Positions 23,854 through 33,856 are shown, counted from the stretch's first letter. The stretch is DNA of 47,740 nucleotides from Nocardia aobensis NBRC 100429 (GCF_000308375.1 NZ_BAFQ01000124.1:1-47740); one strand, 5' to 3'. Notes: generated by a model not told the origin, from the letters alone. A program made the numbers and translations.

Positions 23854-24873
23854 TCAGCTCGCCGGGACCTCGAATCGCGACAGCGCCAGCAGGCGCGAGA
23901 TCGCGCGCAGGTACTTCTTGCGGTAGCCGCCGCCGAGCATCTCCTCGGAGAAGATCTTGTCCAGCGGCGCGCCCGACACGGTGACCGGCGTGCCGGCGTC
24001 GTAGAGCCGGTCGGCCAGCACCACCATTCGCAGCGCCACCGCCTGATCGGTGATGGTGTGCACCGCCGAGATGTAGACCGACGACACCCCGGCGATCAGC
24101 GAACCGTACTTCGACGGATGCAGCGTGCTCAGGTGAGCGAGCAGCGCGTCGAAGTCGTCGAGCGTGGAATCCGGTGTGGCCGCGGCCTTTTCGGACAGCA
24201 GCCCCGGATCGGTCGGCTCCGGCGCGGGCGGCAGATCCCGGTGGCGGTAGTCGGGACCGTCGACGCGGACGGCATCGAACAGCGAACCCAGCTTGCGGAT
24301 CTCGCGCAGGAAGTCCTGCGCGGCGAACCGGCCCTCGCCCAGCTGATCGGGCAGCGTGTTCGACGTCGCCGCCACCGACACGCCACGCGCGGTCAATTCG
24401 GTGAGCAGTCGCGACACGAGCATGGTGTCGCCCGGATCGTCGAGTTCGAATTCGTCGATGCACAGCACGCTGTTGCCGCCCAGGCGTTCCACCGCGTTCG
24501 TGAAGCCCAGCGCGCCGACCAGATTGGTCACCTCGCCGAAGGTGCCGAACGATTTCGGACCGGGCGAGGCATGGAAGATCGAGGCCAGCAGGTGCGTCTT
24601 GCCGACACCGAATCCGCCGTCGAGATACAGCCCGGCGCCGTCGACCTGCTTCTTCTTCCCGAACAGGGATTTCTTACCGACGGCGGCGTGGATCTTGCCG
24701 ACCCGCGCGGCGAATTCCTCGGCCGCTCGCACGGCCGCGGCCTGGGTCGGCTCCTTGGGGTCGGGGATGTAGGAGGCAAAACTCACCTCGTCGAAGGTGG
24801 GCGGGGGCACCATCTGGGCGATGAGTTGATCGGCCGGAACCTCCGGATGACGATCGACGAGGCGTTGTTGCAC
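23854..24873 (-). CDS. zapE: AFG1-like ATPase ZapE
   Basis: This 339-residue protein starts at ATG 24873. It has Walker A GGFGVGKTHLL (about residue 85), Walker B VLCIDEFEL and an AFG1-type VAATSNTLPDQL sensor segment, followed by LGGGYRKKYLRAISRLLALS at the end. The N-terminal MVPPPTFDEVSFASYIPDP is the usual family entry. ZapE is an AAA-like ATPase linked to division in E. coli. From memory the same order (zapE, then a RibD-like gene divergently) occurs at Rv2670c-Rv2671 in M. tuberculosis. Confidence 0.93.
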   Translation of the reverse strand: MQQRLVDRHPEVPADQLIAQMVPPPTFDEVSFASYIPDPKEPTQAAAVRAAEEFAARVGKIHAAVGKKSLFGKKKQVDGAGLYLDGGFGVGKTHLLASIFHASPGPKSFGTFGEVTNLVGALGFTNAVERLGGNSVLCIDEFELDDPGDTMLVSRLLTELTARGVSVAATSNTLPDQLGEGRFAAQDFLREIRKLGSLFDAVRVDGPDYRHRDLPPAPEPTDPGLLSEKAAATPDSTLDDFDALLAHLSTLHPSKYGSLIAGVSSVYISAVHTITDQAVALRMVVLADRLYDAGTPVTVSGAPLDKIFSEEMLGGGYRKKYLRAISRLLALSRFEVPAS

Positions 24874-24908
24874 GCTCGTAGCGTACTGACGTGGTGTGAT
24901 CGGACCTT

Positions 24909-25700
24909 ATGCAGCGTGTCCCCGATGCGATCCAGTTCACAGCACTGACCACCGACGGTGCCGGCGAGATCACCGACCTGGTTCAGCTCTACACCTATCC
25001 GACGGCCCTGGAGCGGCCGTGGATCCGGGTCAACTTCATCGCCAGCCTCGACGGCGCGGTCACGGTCGACGACCGCTCCGGCGCCCTGGGCCGGCCCGCC
25101 GACGCCACCGTCTTCGCCATCCTGCGCGATCTGGCCGACGTGATCCTCGTCGGCGCCGGAACGGCGCGCGTGGAGAACTACGGCGGTGCGCGCACCGACT
25201 CCCGGCGCCGCATGCGCCTGCATCACCACGGGCTGGGCGGGGCGCGCGACGGTGCGCCGCCGCCGATCGCGGTCGTGACCGCCAGCGCGGCGCTGGACCC
25301 GGCGAGCCGGCTGTTCACCGACACCCAGCGCCCGCCGATGATCCTCACCACCGCCGCGGCCGACGGCGAACGCAAACGCCTGCTCGCCGAGACCGGCGCG
25401 GAGGTGATCGAGGCCGGGCAGAGCACCGTCACCGCCGCCGACATCCGCCGCGTGCTGGGCGAACGCGGACTGCTGCGGGTGCTGTGCGAGGGCGGGCCGT
25501 CGCTGTTCGGCGAACTGATCGGCGCGAGCGCGGTCGACGAGTTGTGCCTGACCGTCTCGCCGCTGCTGGTCGGCGGTACGGCGGGCCGAATCGCGGTGTC
25601 GCCCAATGCCTTGCCGACCGCGATGAGCCTGCGCCACGCGCTGATCGACGACGACGGCACGGTGCTGACGCGGTGGGAGCGCAGCCGCACCCAAGGCTGA
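24909..25700 (+). CDS. RibD C-terminal-type pyrimidine reductase
   Basis: A 263-residue protein from ATG 24909, 35 bp divergent from zapE. WIRVNFIASLDGAVTVDDRS is the RibD_C/DHFR-fold entry; LADVILVGAGTARVENYGG and GLLRVLCEGGPSLFGELIGA are the NADPH-binding strands. It lacks the N-terminal deaminase of bifunctional RibD. The M. tuberculosis syntenic protein (Rv2671, as I recall) can act as an alternative dihydrofolate reductase, so either a riboflavin-type or folate-type reduction is possible here. Confidence 0.9.
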   Translation: MQRVPDAIQFTALTTDGAGEITDLVQLYTYPTALERPWIRVNFIASLDGAVTVDDRSGALGRPADATVFAILRDLADVILVGAGTARVENYGGARTDSRRRMRLHHHGLGGARDGAPPPIAVVTASAALDPASRLFTDTQRPPMILTTAAADGERKRLLAETGAEVIEAGQSTVTAADIRRVLGERGLLRVLCEGGPSLFGELIGASAVDELCLTVSPLLVGGTAGRIAVSPNALPTAMSLRHALIDDDGTVLTRWERSRTQG

Positions 25701-25732
25701 AACGGCGCACCGGACCTGGCAGGCTGTAGCGC

Positions 25733-27298
25733 ATGCGTTGGACTCGCGCCGCTCTGCTGGCATCGTCGCTGACGGTTCTGCTGACCACCGCCTGTGGTGC
25801 CGGGCCGTCGCAGCGGCCGGGCGTGGCGGTGGAACAACCGCACGGCGGCTCGGGTCCGGCCACCAGCACCAGCGCCGCGCCGGCGCCGCCACCGCAGGCC
25901 CAGGCCCCCAAAACCGATCTCGCCTGGCACGATTGCGCGGCACCCACCTTCGCGCTGCTGGGGACCGGGGCGGCCCCGGCCGGGGTGAGTTTCGATTGTG
26001 CGGAGTTCTCGGCGCCGATCGATTCCGGTGGCACCGTCCTGGGCACCTTCCGGATCGCCGCGGTCCGCGCGCGCACGCCGCAGACGCCCGCCGACGCGGC
26101 CCCGCTCGTGGTGACCTCCGGCGGTGACCGTTCCTCCACCGCGACCGTCGCGGGCCTGGTGTCCGGACCGGGTGCGGCGATTCTGGCGAACCGGCCGGTG
26201 GTCGGGGTGGACCGGCGCGGTACCGGCAGCTCCCAGCCCATCGACTGCCTGCCCGACGACACCCGGCAGGGACTGGCCGACAACGCCCAGTTCGCGCCCG
26301 GCGGCGGCGATCGGGTGGACGCGGTGGCGACACTGAGCCAGAACGCCACCATCGCCTGCCAGGACTTCCTGCAGCCCTATCAGGGCACCTTCGACGCCCC
26401 GCACGCCGCCGACGACATCGAACAGCTGCGCAAGCAGTGGCAGGTCGACCACATCGATCTGCTGGGCACCGGAAACGGGGCGCGGGTGGCGCTGAGCTAT
26501 GCCGCCAAATTCGGCGACCGGCTGGCCCGGCTGGTGCTCGATTCGCCAGAACCGGCGAACACCGACGCGGTGACCCGGACCGAACAGCAGGTCAAGGGCG
26601 CGGAGGCGGCGCTGACCGGATTCGCCCGCCGCTGCGCCGATCTCGGATGCGCACTGGGCCCGGATCCGCGCGCCGCGATCACCGATCTGATCAACCGGGC
26701 GGGAGCGGGACAGCTCGGCACACTCTCGGCCTCGGCGCTGACCACCACGATCACCGCGTTCCTCGGCGATCCGCGCGCGGATCAGGCCGCACACACCACC
26801 GAACTCGCCGATGCGCTGTCGGCGGCCGGACGCGGCGATCAGGGGGCTTTGCAGACTCTGGTCACAAGGGAGGCGGCGGCGGTGGGAGCCGACGGGCAGT
26901 TCGTCTCCCGGTGCAGCGATGACCAGCAGCCCGCCACCCCCGACCGTGCCAAGCAGCTCGAAATCGACTGGGCTGCCAAATATCCCGCCTTCGGTAAGAC
27001 GGCGGCGACCGGACTGATGGAATGTTCGGCGTGGCCGGTGGCGCAGGCGCCGCGACTGCCGGACAAGTTCACCCTGCCGGTGCTGGTGTTGGGCACGACC
27101 GCCGATCCCGTCGTCGGCGGCGACGGGCGATCCTCGATCACCGGCGCGCTGGGCGCCGCCGGTGCGCGCACCTCCACCGTGCAGTGGCAGGGCTGGGGGC
27201 ATCCGGTGTTCACCCATTCGGGCTGCGCACAGCAGAACATCATCGGCTACCTGAACGACGGCACGCTGCCCGCCGACGGCACCGCCTGCCCGGCCTGA
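25733..27298 (+). CDS. TAP-like alpha/beta-hydrolase lipoprotein lacking the serine nucleophile
   Basis: This 521-residue protein has ATG 25733. The signal peptide ends in LLTTACG, a lipobox, so it is a lipoprotein of the cytoplasmic membrane outer face. The core has VVGVDRRGTGSSQPIDC (oxyanion region), then the elbow DLLGTGNGARVALSYAAKFG. In TAP-like hydrolases this elbow is G-x-S-x-G; here it is G-T-G-N-G, so the nucleophile Ser is Gly. The later Asp (LGTTADPVVGG) and His (WGWGHPVF region) are kept. The C-terminus HSGCAQQNIIGYLNDGTLPA is the TAP C-terminal block. Syntenic with Rv2672, which by memory is also described as a secreted protease-like protein. Confidence 0.85.
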   Translation: MRWTRAALLASSLTVLLTTACGAGPSQRPGVAVEQPHGGSGPATSTSAAPAPPPQAQAPKTDLAWHDCAAPTFALLGTGAAPAGVSFDCAEFSAPIDSGGTVLGTFRIAAVRARTPQTPADAAPLVVTSGGDRSSTATVAGLVSGPGAAILANRPVVGVDRRGTGSSQPIDCLPDDTRQGLADNAQFAPGGGDRVDAVATLSQNATIACQDFLQPYQGTFDAPHAADDIEQLRKQWQVDHIDLLGTGNGARVALSYAAKFGDRLARLVLDSPEPANTDAVTRTEQQVKGAEAALTGFARRCADLGCALGPDPRAAITDLINRAGAGQLGTLSASALTTTITAFLGDPRADQAAHTTELADALSAAGRGDQGALQTLVTREAAAVGADGQFVSRCSDDQQPATPDRAKQLEIDWAAKYPAFGKTAATGLMECSAWPVAQAPRLPDKFTLPVLVLGTTADPVVGGDGRSSITGALGAAGARTSTVQWQGWGHPVFTHSGCAQQNIIGYLNDGTLPADGTACPA

Positions 27299-27416
27299 GG
27301 TGATCGTGCGGGTGCGCACGAAGTGGCGCGGCACACACCCGGCAAAAGCGGTCCCCGGCGCGCCCGACGGCGGGTCCGCGCAACCGTCGCCCAGGTTTCC
27401 GGTGTACCGTGCCCCA

Positions 27417-28751
27417 GTGTTCCTTCGTCAGCTCGAGCCGCGCACCGCTCGCACCACCGCCGAAGTGTTCAACTTCGCTTTGTGGCCGTTTGCGATCCTC
27501 ACAGTGCTGCATCAGGTCATCGTCAAAGGGACCAACTTCTCCATCACCGACGATTTCGCGCCCGTCTACAAGGCATCGCTGGCCTTCCTCAACGGACGCG
27601 CCATCTACGGCGAGAACTTCGACCTGGTCGACCCGCACTACCTGTACCCGCCCAGCGGCACCCTGCTGATCGCGCCGCTGGCGCTGATCGACCCGGAGAA
27701 ATCGCGCTGGTGCTTCATCGCGCTCAACGCGGTGGCGATCATCCTGGCCTGGTATCTGCTGCTGCGGCTGTTCAAGTACTCGACGAAATCGGTGGCCGCG
27801 CCGCTGCTGCTGTTACTGATGTTCGCCTCCGAAACCGTCATCAACACACTGGGTTTCGGCAATGTCAACGGCTGCCTGCTACTGGCCGAGGTGCTGTTCA
27901 TCTACCTGCTGCTGCAGCGGCGCGATCTGCTGGCCGGACTGGTCATGGGACTCACGATCGCGGTCAAACCGACGCTGGCGCCGATGCTGCTGATACCGCT
28001 GGCGCGTCGCCAGTGGCAGGTCTTCATCACCGCGATCGGCGTGCCGGTGGTGCTGATGGCGGTCGCATGGCCGCTGACCAAGGATCCGATGGACTTCGTC
28101 CACCGCACGCTGCCGTATCTGCTCAAATCGCGCGACTACTTCAACAGCGCGATCGTGGGCAACGCCGAGTACTACGGCCTGCCGATGTGGCTCACCTGGG
28201 GTATGCGCATCGTGCTGGGTGTGCTGGTGCTGGTCTCGCTGTGGCTGCTGTACCGGTACTGCCGCGACGACGAGCTGTTCTTCGTCTGCACCACCGCCGG
28301 CATCATCCTCATCGCCTCCTGGCTGCTGTCGGGTCTGGGACAGCAGTACTACTCGATGATGCTGTTCCCGTTCCTGATGACCGTGGTGCTGCGTAATTCG
28401 GTGTTGCGCAACTGGCCTGCCTGGCTGGCGATCTTCGGGTTCATGACCTACGACAAATGGCTGCTGGACCACTGGCAGAGCACCGGGCGGGCGCTCGAGT
28501 ACCTGCGGGTCACCTTCGGCTGGGCGCTGCTGCTGATCGTGACGTTCTGTGTCCTCGGCGACCGGTACCTGGCGGCACGGCGCGAGGGCCGGCTGGATTC
28601 CGGCATCGAGCCGGCGTTCCTGCTGCCGGAGGCAACCACGACGCCCGCCGCTCCTGCCGAGCCGGCGCCGCGCATCGAGCGTCACGAACCGGTGCCCGAC
28701 GACGAGACGCTGGATCCGACTGCGCAATCCGAGGCCGGCGCACTGCGCTGA
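27417..28751 (+). CDS. aftC: Arabinofuranosyltransferase AftC (GT87, DUF2029)
   Basis: I choose the GTG at 27417 because the family begins shortly before PRTARTTAEVFNFALWP; an in-frame start at 27300 would add 39 unlike residues. The product is about 444 residues. Matching blocks are NFSITDDFAPVYKASLAFL (the catalytic DD region in the first loop), FDLVDPHYLYPPSGTLLIAP, NTLGFGNVNGCLLLAEVLF, SRDYFNSAIVGNAEYYGLP and YYSMMLFPFLMTVVLRNSVL, with about 10 membrane helices. AftC adds alpha-1,3 arabinofuranose branches in arabinogalactan and lipoarabinomannan from decaprenylphosphoryl-arabinose. It fits the arabinan-containing envelope of a mycolic-acid genus and lies where Rv2673 does. Confidence 0.92.
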   Translation: MFLRQLEPRTARTTAEVFNFALWPFAILTVLHQVIVKGTNFSITDDFAPVYKASLAFLNGRAIYGENFDLVDPHYLYPPSGTLLIAPLALIDPEKSRWCFIALNAVAIILAWYLLLRLFKYSTKSVAAPLLLLLMFASETVINTLGFGNVNGCLLLAEVLFIYLLLQRRDLLAGLVMGLTIAVKPTLAPMLLIPLARRQWQVFITAIGVPVVLMAVAWPLTKDPMDFVHRTLPYLLKSRDYFNSAIVGNAEYYGLPMWLTWGMRIVLGVLVLVSLWLLYRYCRDDELFFVCTTAGIILIASWLLSGLGQQYYSMMLFPFLMTVVLRNSVLRNWPAWLAIFGFMTYDKWLLDHWQSTGRALEYLRVTFGWALLLIVTFCVLGDRYLAARREGRLDSGIEPAFLLPEATTTPAAPAEPAPRIERHEPVPDDETLDPTAQSEAGALR

Positions 28752-28808
28752 CCTGCGATGATCCTGCGCGGCCCGGTAGTGGTCGGGCGGCGCCACTAGA
28801 CTCGCGTC

Positions 28809-29264
28809 ATGAGCTCACAGGATGGTTCGCCCGCGACCTCATCGCTTCCGGCACCCAAGATCGAGCTGAGTCCGCAGCAGTGGCGGACGCGGCTGACCCC
28901 GCAGGAGTACGCGGTGCTGCGCGAAGCGGGCACCGAACGCGCCTTCACCGGTGAATACACCGACACCGAAACCACCGGCGTCTACACCTGCCGGGCCTGC
29001 GGCGCCGAATTGTTCCGCAGCACCGAGAAGTTCCATTCGCACTGCGGGTGGCCGTCGTTCTTCGATCCGGCCGATTCCGATGCGGTGATCCTGCGGGCCG
29101 ACGACTCGCTGGGGATGCGCCGGGTCGAGGTGCTGTGCGCCAACTGCCACAGCCATCTCGGGCACGTCTTCGAGGGCGAGGGTTATCCGACCCCGACCGA
29201 CAAGCGGTACTGCATCAACTCGATCGCGCTGCGCCTGCACCCCTCGGACGACGCGGCGGGCTGA
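28809..29264 (+). CDS. msrB: Peptide-methionine (R)-S-oxide reductase MsrB
   Basis: This 151-residue protein has ATG 28809. Zinc-site Cys pairs are CRACG and CANCH; FHSHCGWPSFFDP and SHLGHVFEGEGYPTPTDKRY, then CINSIALRL, with the catalytic Cys in RYCINS. It repairs oxidised methionine in proteins. Preceded by aftC; order as in the M. tuberculosis locus. Confidence 0.95.
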   Translation: MSSQDGSPATSSLPAPKIELSPQQWRTRLTPQEYAVLREAGTERAFTGEYTDTETTGVYTCRACGAELFRSTEKFHSHCGWPSFFDPADSDAVILRADDSLGMRRVEVLCANCHSHLGHVFEGEGYPTPTDKRYCINSIALRLHPSDDAAG

Positions 29265-29449
29265 TCGCGACACGGCGCGGGTTCGAGCGCACTGGAGTTC
29301 GACCCCGCCGCCCGAGTGCCGGATGCGATCCGCCGGCCGCTGCGGATCGCGCGCCGAGCAGGCGCGCGACCGAGCTGACGGGAAGACCTTACGGGCCCGG
29401 CCGCATTCCGGCACGCCCCGAATTCCGGGGGCACCGGCGGACTCGCGGC

Positions 29450-30145
29450 TCAGGGCAGGGCGTTGACCAGCTGTTCGACGTCCACGCGCGGGCCGCTGAA
29501 GAACGGAATCTCCTCGCGCACATGGTTGCGGGCGTCGGTGGCACGCAGATCGCGCATCAAGTCGACGATGCGGTGCAGCTCCGGCGCCTCGAAGGCGAGG
29601 ATCCACTCGTAGTCGCCGAGGGCGAACGAGGCCACCGTATTGGCCCGCACGTCCGGATAGGAGCGGGCCTGCTTGCCATGGTCGGCGAGCATGCGGCGAC
29701 GCTCCTCGTCGGGCAGCAGGTACCAGTCGTAGGAGCGCACGAACGGGTAGACGCAGATGTAGTTGCCCGGTTCCTCACCGGCCAGGAAGGCCGGGATGTG
29801 GCTCTTGTTGAACTCCGCGGGGCGGTGCAGTGCGGCGTTGCTCCACACCGGCGTGCTGGCACGGCCCAGATCGGTGGTGCGGCGGAAGTCGGCGTAGGCG
29901 GCCTGCAGATCCTCGATCCGCTCGGCATGCCACCAGATCATGAAATCGGCGTCGGCGCGCAGGCCGGCCACGTCGTACAGGCCGCGGACCACGACGTCAC
30001 GTTCCTCGAGCGAGTCGAAGAACTCCCGCGCCTGCTTGACCACGGTGTCGCGCTGATCGCCCAGCACTCCGGGTTTGACCTGGAACACCGAGAACATCAG
30101 ATACCGGATGGTCGAATTGAGAGCTTGGTAATCGAGTCGCGCCAT
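29450..30145 (-). CDS. hemQ: Coprohaem decarboxylase HemQ (chlorite dismutase family)
   Basis: The ATG at 30145 gives 231 residues beginning [19 protein letters not shown]; the frame is open to 30259 without coding character. Family blocks are [40 protein letters not shown], and [20 protein letters not shown] with DYEW. HemQ converts iron-coproporphyrin III (coprohaem) to protohaem by two decarboxylations using peroxide; this closes the coproporphyrin-dependent pathway used by actinobacteria. It follows cgoX/hemY and hemE on the same strand, with a 315-bp gap to cgoX. Confidence 0.94.
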   Translation of the reverse strand: MARLDYQALNSTIRYLMFSVFQVKPGVLGDQRDTVVKQAREFFDSLEERDVVVRGLYDVAGLRADADFMIWWHAERIEDLQAAYADFRRTTDLGRASTPVWSNAALHRPAEFNKSHIPAFLAGEEPGNYICVYPFVRSYDWYLLPDEERRRMLADHGKQARSYPDVRANTVASFALGDYEWILAFEAPELHRIVDLMRDLRATDARNHVREEIPFFSGPRVDVEQLVNALP

Positions 30146-30460
30146 AGCCTCCATCGTGCCACTGGGCGCTGTGCGGCAGAACGGCCGCATCCCGTGTTCT
30201 GCGGCACGACAACGGTCGTGGGGTCCCCGGTCAGGTCGCACGGACCACCCCAGGGCCACCCCGCCGGACTCGTCGGCGACCGACCGACCGGCGAGCAGCG
30301 CTGGACCTCGCGCTCAAAGACTTGCGGTGTCGTCCGTTCGAGCCCCTGGAGTCTTCTGCGGGGGCCCGATCTTCCGTCGCCGGGCTCCGAGGTTGTGATC
30401 CGCCGCCGAGCAGAACCGGCCACCCGACAGCCCGTCCACAGGGTGCGGGCACGCCATCCT
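30146..30460. other. Gap between cgoX and hemQ
   Basis: A 315-bp stretch with no supported gene; translations are Arg/Pro-rich shadows. It includes the hemQ upstream region, so hemQ may have its own promoter. Confidence 0.5.
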
Positions 30461-31801
30461 TCAGTGCGACAGAACGCGTTGCGCCGCAGCGGTTCCCGAG
30501 GCAGCGCAGGCAGGGACGCCGACGCCGTGCAGGTAGGCACCGGCGATCGCCAGGCCGGGCAGTGCCGCGACCGCCGTCTCCAGTTCCGCGATGCGAGTGG
30601 TGTGGCCTGGCGCGTACTGCGGTAGGCCGCCGCGCCAGCGCTGCACCAGGGCGGTTTCCGGGCGGATCGGCAGTCCGGTGACGGTGGACAGATCGGCCAC
30701 CGCGGCCGCTACGAGATCCTCGTCCGACCAGTTCAGCGGGGTGTCGTCACCGAAGCGACCGAAGGACGCGCGCACCAGCGCCACATCACGCTCCGCAAGA
30801 TGCGGCCATTTGCGGCTGGACAGCGTGAAGGCTTTGGCGCGCAACGGTTCTCCGGTGGCGACCAGGATCCCGGAATTGTCGGGCAGCGGGGTGTCGGCCG
30901 GCAGGCCCAGCGCCACTACCGCCGACGAGGACAGTTCGATGGTGGCGGCGACCCCGGCGGCGTCCGGAGCGACTTCGCGCAGCAAGGTCGCGGTGACAGG
31001 GGCCGGGGTGGCGAGGATCACCGCATCGGCCTCACCGACCGGATCGACCCGCCAGCCCGTGGCCGTACGCGTCAGACCGGTTGCGGCCGTGTCCATTTCG
31101 ACCTTCGGCGCGGCGGCCTCGCGCAGGGTGTCCAGGAGTACCCGATATCCGTCGCGCAGGCCGCCGAAGACCGGGGCCGTGGACGGCGGCGGCAGGGCGG
31201 CGGCGACGGCGCGGGTGAGATTCGGGGCGCCGGCGTCGAGGGCGGCGGCCAGGGTCGGCAGCGCCGCTCGCACACCGATCGACTCCGCACGACCGGCATA
31301 CACCCCGCCCAGCAGCGGATCGACACTGCGCCGGACCACCTGCGCGCCGAAGCGATCCCCCACCAGCTCGGCGACCGAGACGTCACCGCCGCGTTCCCAG
31401 CGCAGCGGCCGGGCAGGCTCGGTGGTGATGTGCTCCAGGGTGTCGGCGTCGACGAGGCCCGCCACGGCATCCGGCCCGGCGGGAATGCCCATCAGCGTGC
31501 CTTCCGGCAAGGGGTGGGCGGTGCCGCCGGACCAGATCAACGGACGCCGCCCGGCCGGGTGCACCAACTGGTCGGACAGTCCCAATTCCGCTAGCAGCGC
31601 CGGGATTTCGGGTCGGCGGCCCACGAACGCCTCCGCTCCCAGATCCACCGGCTCGCCTGCCAGCTCACCGGTGTGCAGAATGCCGCCGATCCGATCGCGT
31701 CGCTCCACCACCACCAGTTCGAGCTCCGAGCCGAGGGCCACCCGCAGCCGATACGCCGCGACGAGACCACTGATCCCGCCCCCGACCACCACGACCCGCA
31801 T
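30461..31801 (-). CDS. hemY: Coproporphyrinogen III oxidase (HemY/CgoX)
   Basis: The ATG at 31801 gives 446 residues starting RVVVVGGGISGLVAAYRLRV, the FAD Rossmann GxGxxG motif. The ending reads GLAIAGAYLHGVGVPACAAS, the second FAD-contact strand. Blocks such as PLLGGVYAGRAESIGVRAAL and AFTLSSRKWPHLAERDVALV agree with the bacterial HemY family. In Gram-positive and actinobacterial organisms this oxidises coproporphyrinogen III to coproporphyrin III rather than protoporphyrinogen. Same strand as hemE (208 bp upstream) and hemQ. Confidence 0.92.
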   Translation of the reverse strand: MRVVVVGGGISGLVAAYRLRVALGSELELVVVERRDRIGGILHTGELAGEPVDLGAEAFVGRRPEIPALLAELGLSDQLVHPAGRRPLIWSGGTAHPLPEGTLMGIPAGPDAVAGLVDADTLEHITTEPARPLRWERGGDVSVAELVGDRFGAQVVRRSVDPLLGGVYAGRAESIGVRAALPTLAAALDAGAPNLTRAVAAALPPPSTAPVFGGLRDGYRVLLDTLREAAAPKVEMDTAATGLTRTATGWRVDPVGEADAVILATPAPVTATLLREVAPDAAGVAATIELSSSAVVALGLPADTPLPDNSGILVATGEPLRAKAFTLSSRKWPHLAERDVALVRASFGRFGDDTPLNWSDEDLVAAAVADLSTVTGLPIRPETALVQRWRGGLPQYAPGHTTRIAELETAVAALPGLAIAGAYLHGVGVPACAASGTAAAQRVLSH

Positions 31802-32009
31802 AGCCTGCTCCTCACTCGTCGAGCGCGTCGGCGCCGCACCGCGCCCGCGCCTCTGCAAGGTACCCGCCCGGAGACGAGCGCCCGGTCACCGCCTCATGCG
31901 GTACCGCGGCCGGCCACGTCTCGCGTCACCCGACGTCGGCAGCGGTTCACCACCGGCCGGCGCGGCCCGCCACGGTGGTACCGGACCTCGCCGAACCGAT
32001 CTTGTTCGG

Positions 32010-33077
32010 TTACAGCGGCGTGGGCAGGTTGTGGATCAGCTCGACCGCCGCGGTGATCGCGCCGGGGTCGGTGTCGGGCAGCACGCCGTGGCCCAGGTTG
32101 AAGATGTGGCCGGTGGCACCGAGGGTGATCGCCTCGTCGGCCTCGTGGGCGATGCGGCGGATCTCCCGTTCGACGACCTCGCTGCCGGCGAACAGAACGG
32201 CCGGATCGAGATTGCCCTGCAACGCTTTTCCGGGTCCGACCCGGCGCGCCGCGGCGGTCAGCGGCACTCGCCAGTCGACGCCGACGACATCGGCTCCGGC
32301 CTCCCCCATCACGCCCAGCAGTTCACCGGTGCCGACTCCGAAATGGATGCGCGGCACACCGGCTTGCCCGATCTCGGCGAAGACCCGTTCCGAATGCGGC
32401 AGAACGAATTCCCGATACTGCGCCAGCGACAACGCGCCCGCCCACGAGTCGAACAATTGCACCGCGTCCACGCCGGCCGTGATCTGGGCGCGCAGGAATT
32501 CCACGGTGATATCGGTGAGCACACCGAGCAGCGCGTGCCAGGTCTGCGGATCGCCGAGCATGAGCGCCTTGGTCCGCTCGTGGTGGCGGCTCGGGCCGCC
32601 CTCCACCAGATAGGACGCGAGAGTGAAAGGGGCACCGGCGAATCCGATGAGCGGTGTCTCGCCGAGTTCATCGAGCAACAGGCGCACGCCGTCGGTGACC
32701 GCGCCGACCTCCTCGCGCCGCAGTCGCGGCAGCGCACGCACATCGTCGACCGAACGCACCGGATTCGCGATGACCGGGCCCACGCCGGGCACGATATCGA
32801 GATCGATGCCGGCCGCCTTGAGCGGAACGACGATGTCGGAGAACAGGATTGCCGCGTCCACACCGTGACGGCGGACCGGCTGCATGGTGATCTCGCACAC
32901 CAGCTCGGGGTCGAAGCACGACTCCAGCATCCCGATGCCCGCGCGCAGTTCGCGGTACTCGGGCAGCGACCGGCCTGCCTGCCGCATGAACCAGACAGGA
33001 CGGCGGCCGGGTCCGGCGCCGGTGGCGGCGGCGAGGAACGGCGCATCGGGCAAGCGGCGGCGGGTTGGTGTGCTCAT
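32010..33077 (-). CDS. hemE: Uroporphyrinogen decarboxylase HemE
   Basis: This 355-residue protein starts at ATG 33077. The signatures [40 protein letters not shown] and [17 protein letters not shown] are typical of HemE, with the catalytic Asp region in SDIVVPL. It decarboxylates uroporphyrinogen III to coproporphyrinogen III, the substrate for CgoX. hemE-cgoX-hemQ form the later part of the coproporphyrin-dependent haem pathway; the ferrochelatase gene is not in this window. Divergent from DUF3000 (119 bp). Confidence 0.95.
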   Translation of the reverse strand: MSTPTRRRLPDAPFLAAATGAGPGRRPVWFMRQAGRSLPEYRELRAGIGMLESCFDPELVCEITMQPVRRHGVDAAILFSDIVVPLKAAGIDLDIVPGVGPVIANPVRSVDDVRALPRLRREEVGAVTDGVRLLLDELGETPLIGFAGAPFTLASYLVEGGPSRHHERTKALMLGDPQTWHALLGVLTDITVEFLRAQITAGVDAVQLFDSWAGALSLAQYREFVLPHSERVFAEIGQAGVPRIHFGVGTGELLGVMGEAGADVVGVDWRVPLTAAARRVGPGKALQGNLDPAVLFAGSEVVEREIRRIAHEADEAITLGATGHIFNLGHGVLPDTDPGAITAAVELIHNLPTPL

Positions 33078-33196
33078 CCCCGCTATCGTATGCCGCCGCC
33101 GAGCGCCTACCCGCGCGGCCGTCCCCGCCCGGTCACGGCGCCCGTAGCGGCGCGCCTCCGCGTGCCGGACACCGGAGAGGTCTACCGTTCACAGTC

Positions 33197-33835
33197 GTGA
33201 CACCGCTCGACTTCCGCGACGGCGCCGCACCGACCCCGGGCCCTGACAGCGAACCAGCCCAGTTTCGCGCCGCGGTCGATGCGATGGGCACCGCATCCGT
33301 CCATCCTCGGATCGAGCTCGCACCGATCCGGCCCCCACAACGCCTGGCACCCTATTCGTACGCCATCGGAGCCGAGGTCAAACATCCCGACACCAATGTC
33401 ATCCCGGTCGATTCCGACGACGACGCCTTCGGCCGCCTGATCCTGCTGCACGACCCGAACGGGCACGAGGCCTGGCACGGGGTCTTCCGGTTGGTGGCCT
33501 ACATCCAGGCCGATATCGATGCCGCGCTGGCCGGCGATCCGCTGCTGCCCGAGGTGGCCTGGAGCTGGCTGGTCGACGCCCTGGAATCGCGCGGCGAGGA
33601 GTTCACGGCCCTGGGTGGCACGGTGACCTCGACGAGTTCGGTCCGCTACGGCGATATCGCCGGACCTCCGCGCGCCTATCAACTGGAGTTGCGTGCCTCG
33701 TGGACGGTCGGTTCGCCCCAGCTGGCCCCGCACGTCGAGGCGTTCTGTGAGGTGCTCGCCTACGCCGCGGGCCTGCCCCCGGCCGGTATCACCCATTTGC
33801 GGCCGCATCCGCAGATTGCCGACGACCAGTTCTGA
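33197..33835 (+). CDS. DUF3000 family protein
   Basis: The GTG at 33197 gives 212 residues; the frame is open to 33065 but the upstream part has no coding character and there is no better start. Blocks: RAAVDAMGTASVHPRIELAP, RLAPYSYAIGAEVKHPDTNV, GRLILLHDPNGHEAWHGVFR and AFCEVLAYAAGLPPAGITHL. This is the DUF3000 layout of conserved actinobacterial proteins of unknown function, usually next to RNase D, as here (21 bp upstream of it). A likely operon. Confidence 0.85.
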   Translation: MTPLDFRDGAAPTPGPDSEPAQFRAAVDAMGTASVHPRIELAPIRPPQRLAPYSYAIGAEVKHPDTNVIPVDSDDDAFGRLILLHDPNGHEAWHGVFRLVAYIQADIDAALAGDPLLPEVAWSWLVDALESRGEEFTALGGTVTSTSSVRYGDIAGPPRAYQLELRASWTVGSPQLAPHVEAFCEVLAYAAGLPPAGITHLRPHPQIADDQF

Positions 33836-33856
33836 GCGACACGTAGAGTTCGGGCT

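Noticed and set aside
30591..33200. Long plus-strand frame opposite the haem genes
   Set aside because: Antisense shadow of hemY and hemE; Ser/Arg/Pro-rich with no motifs.
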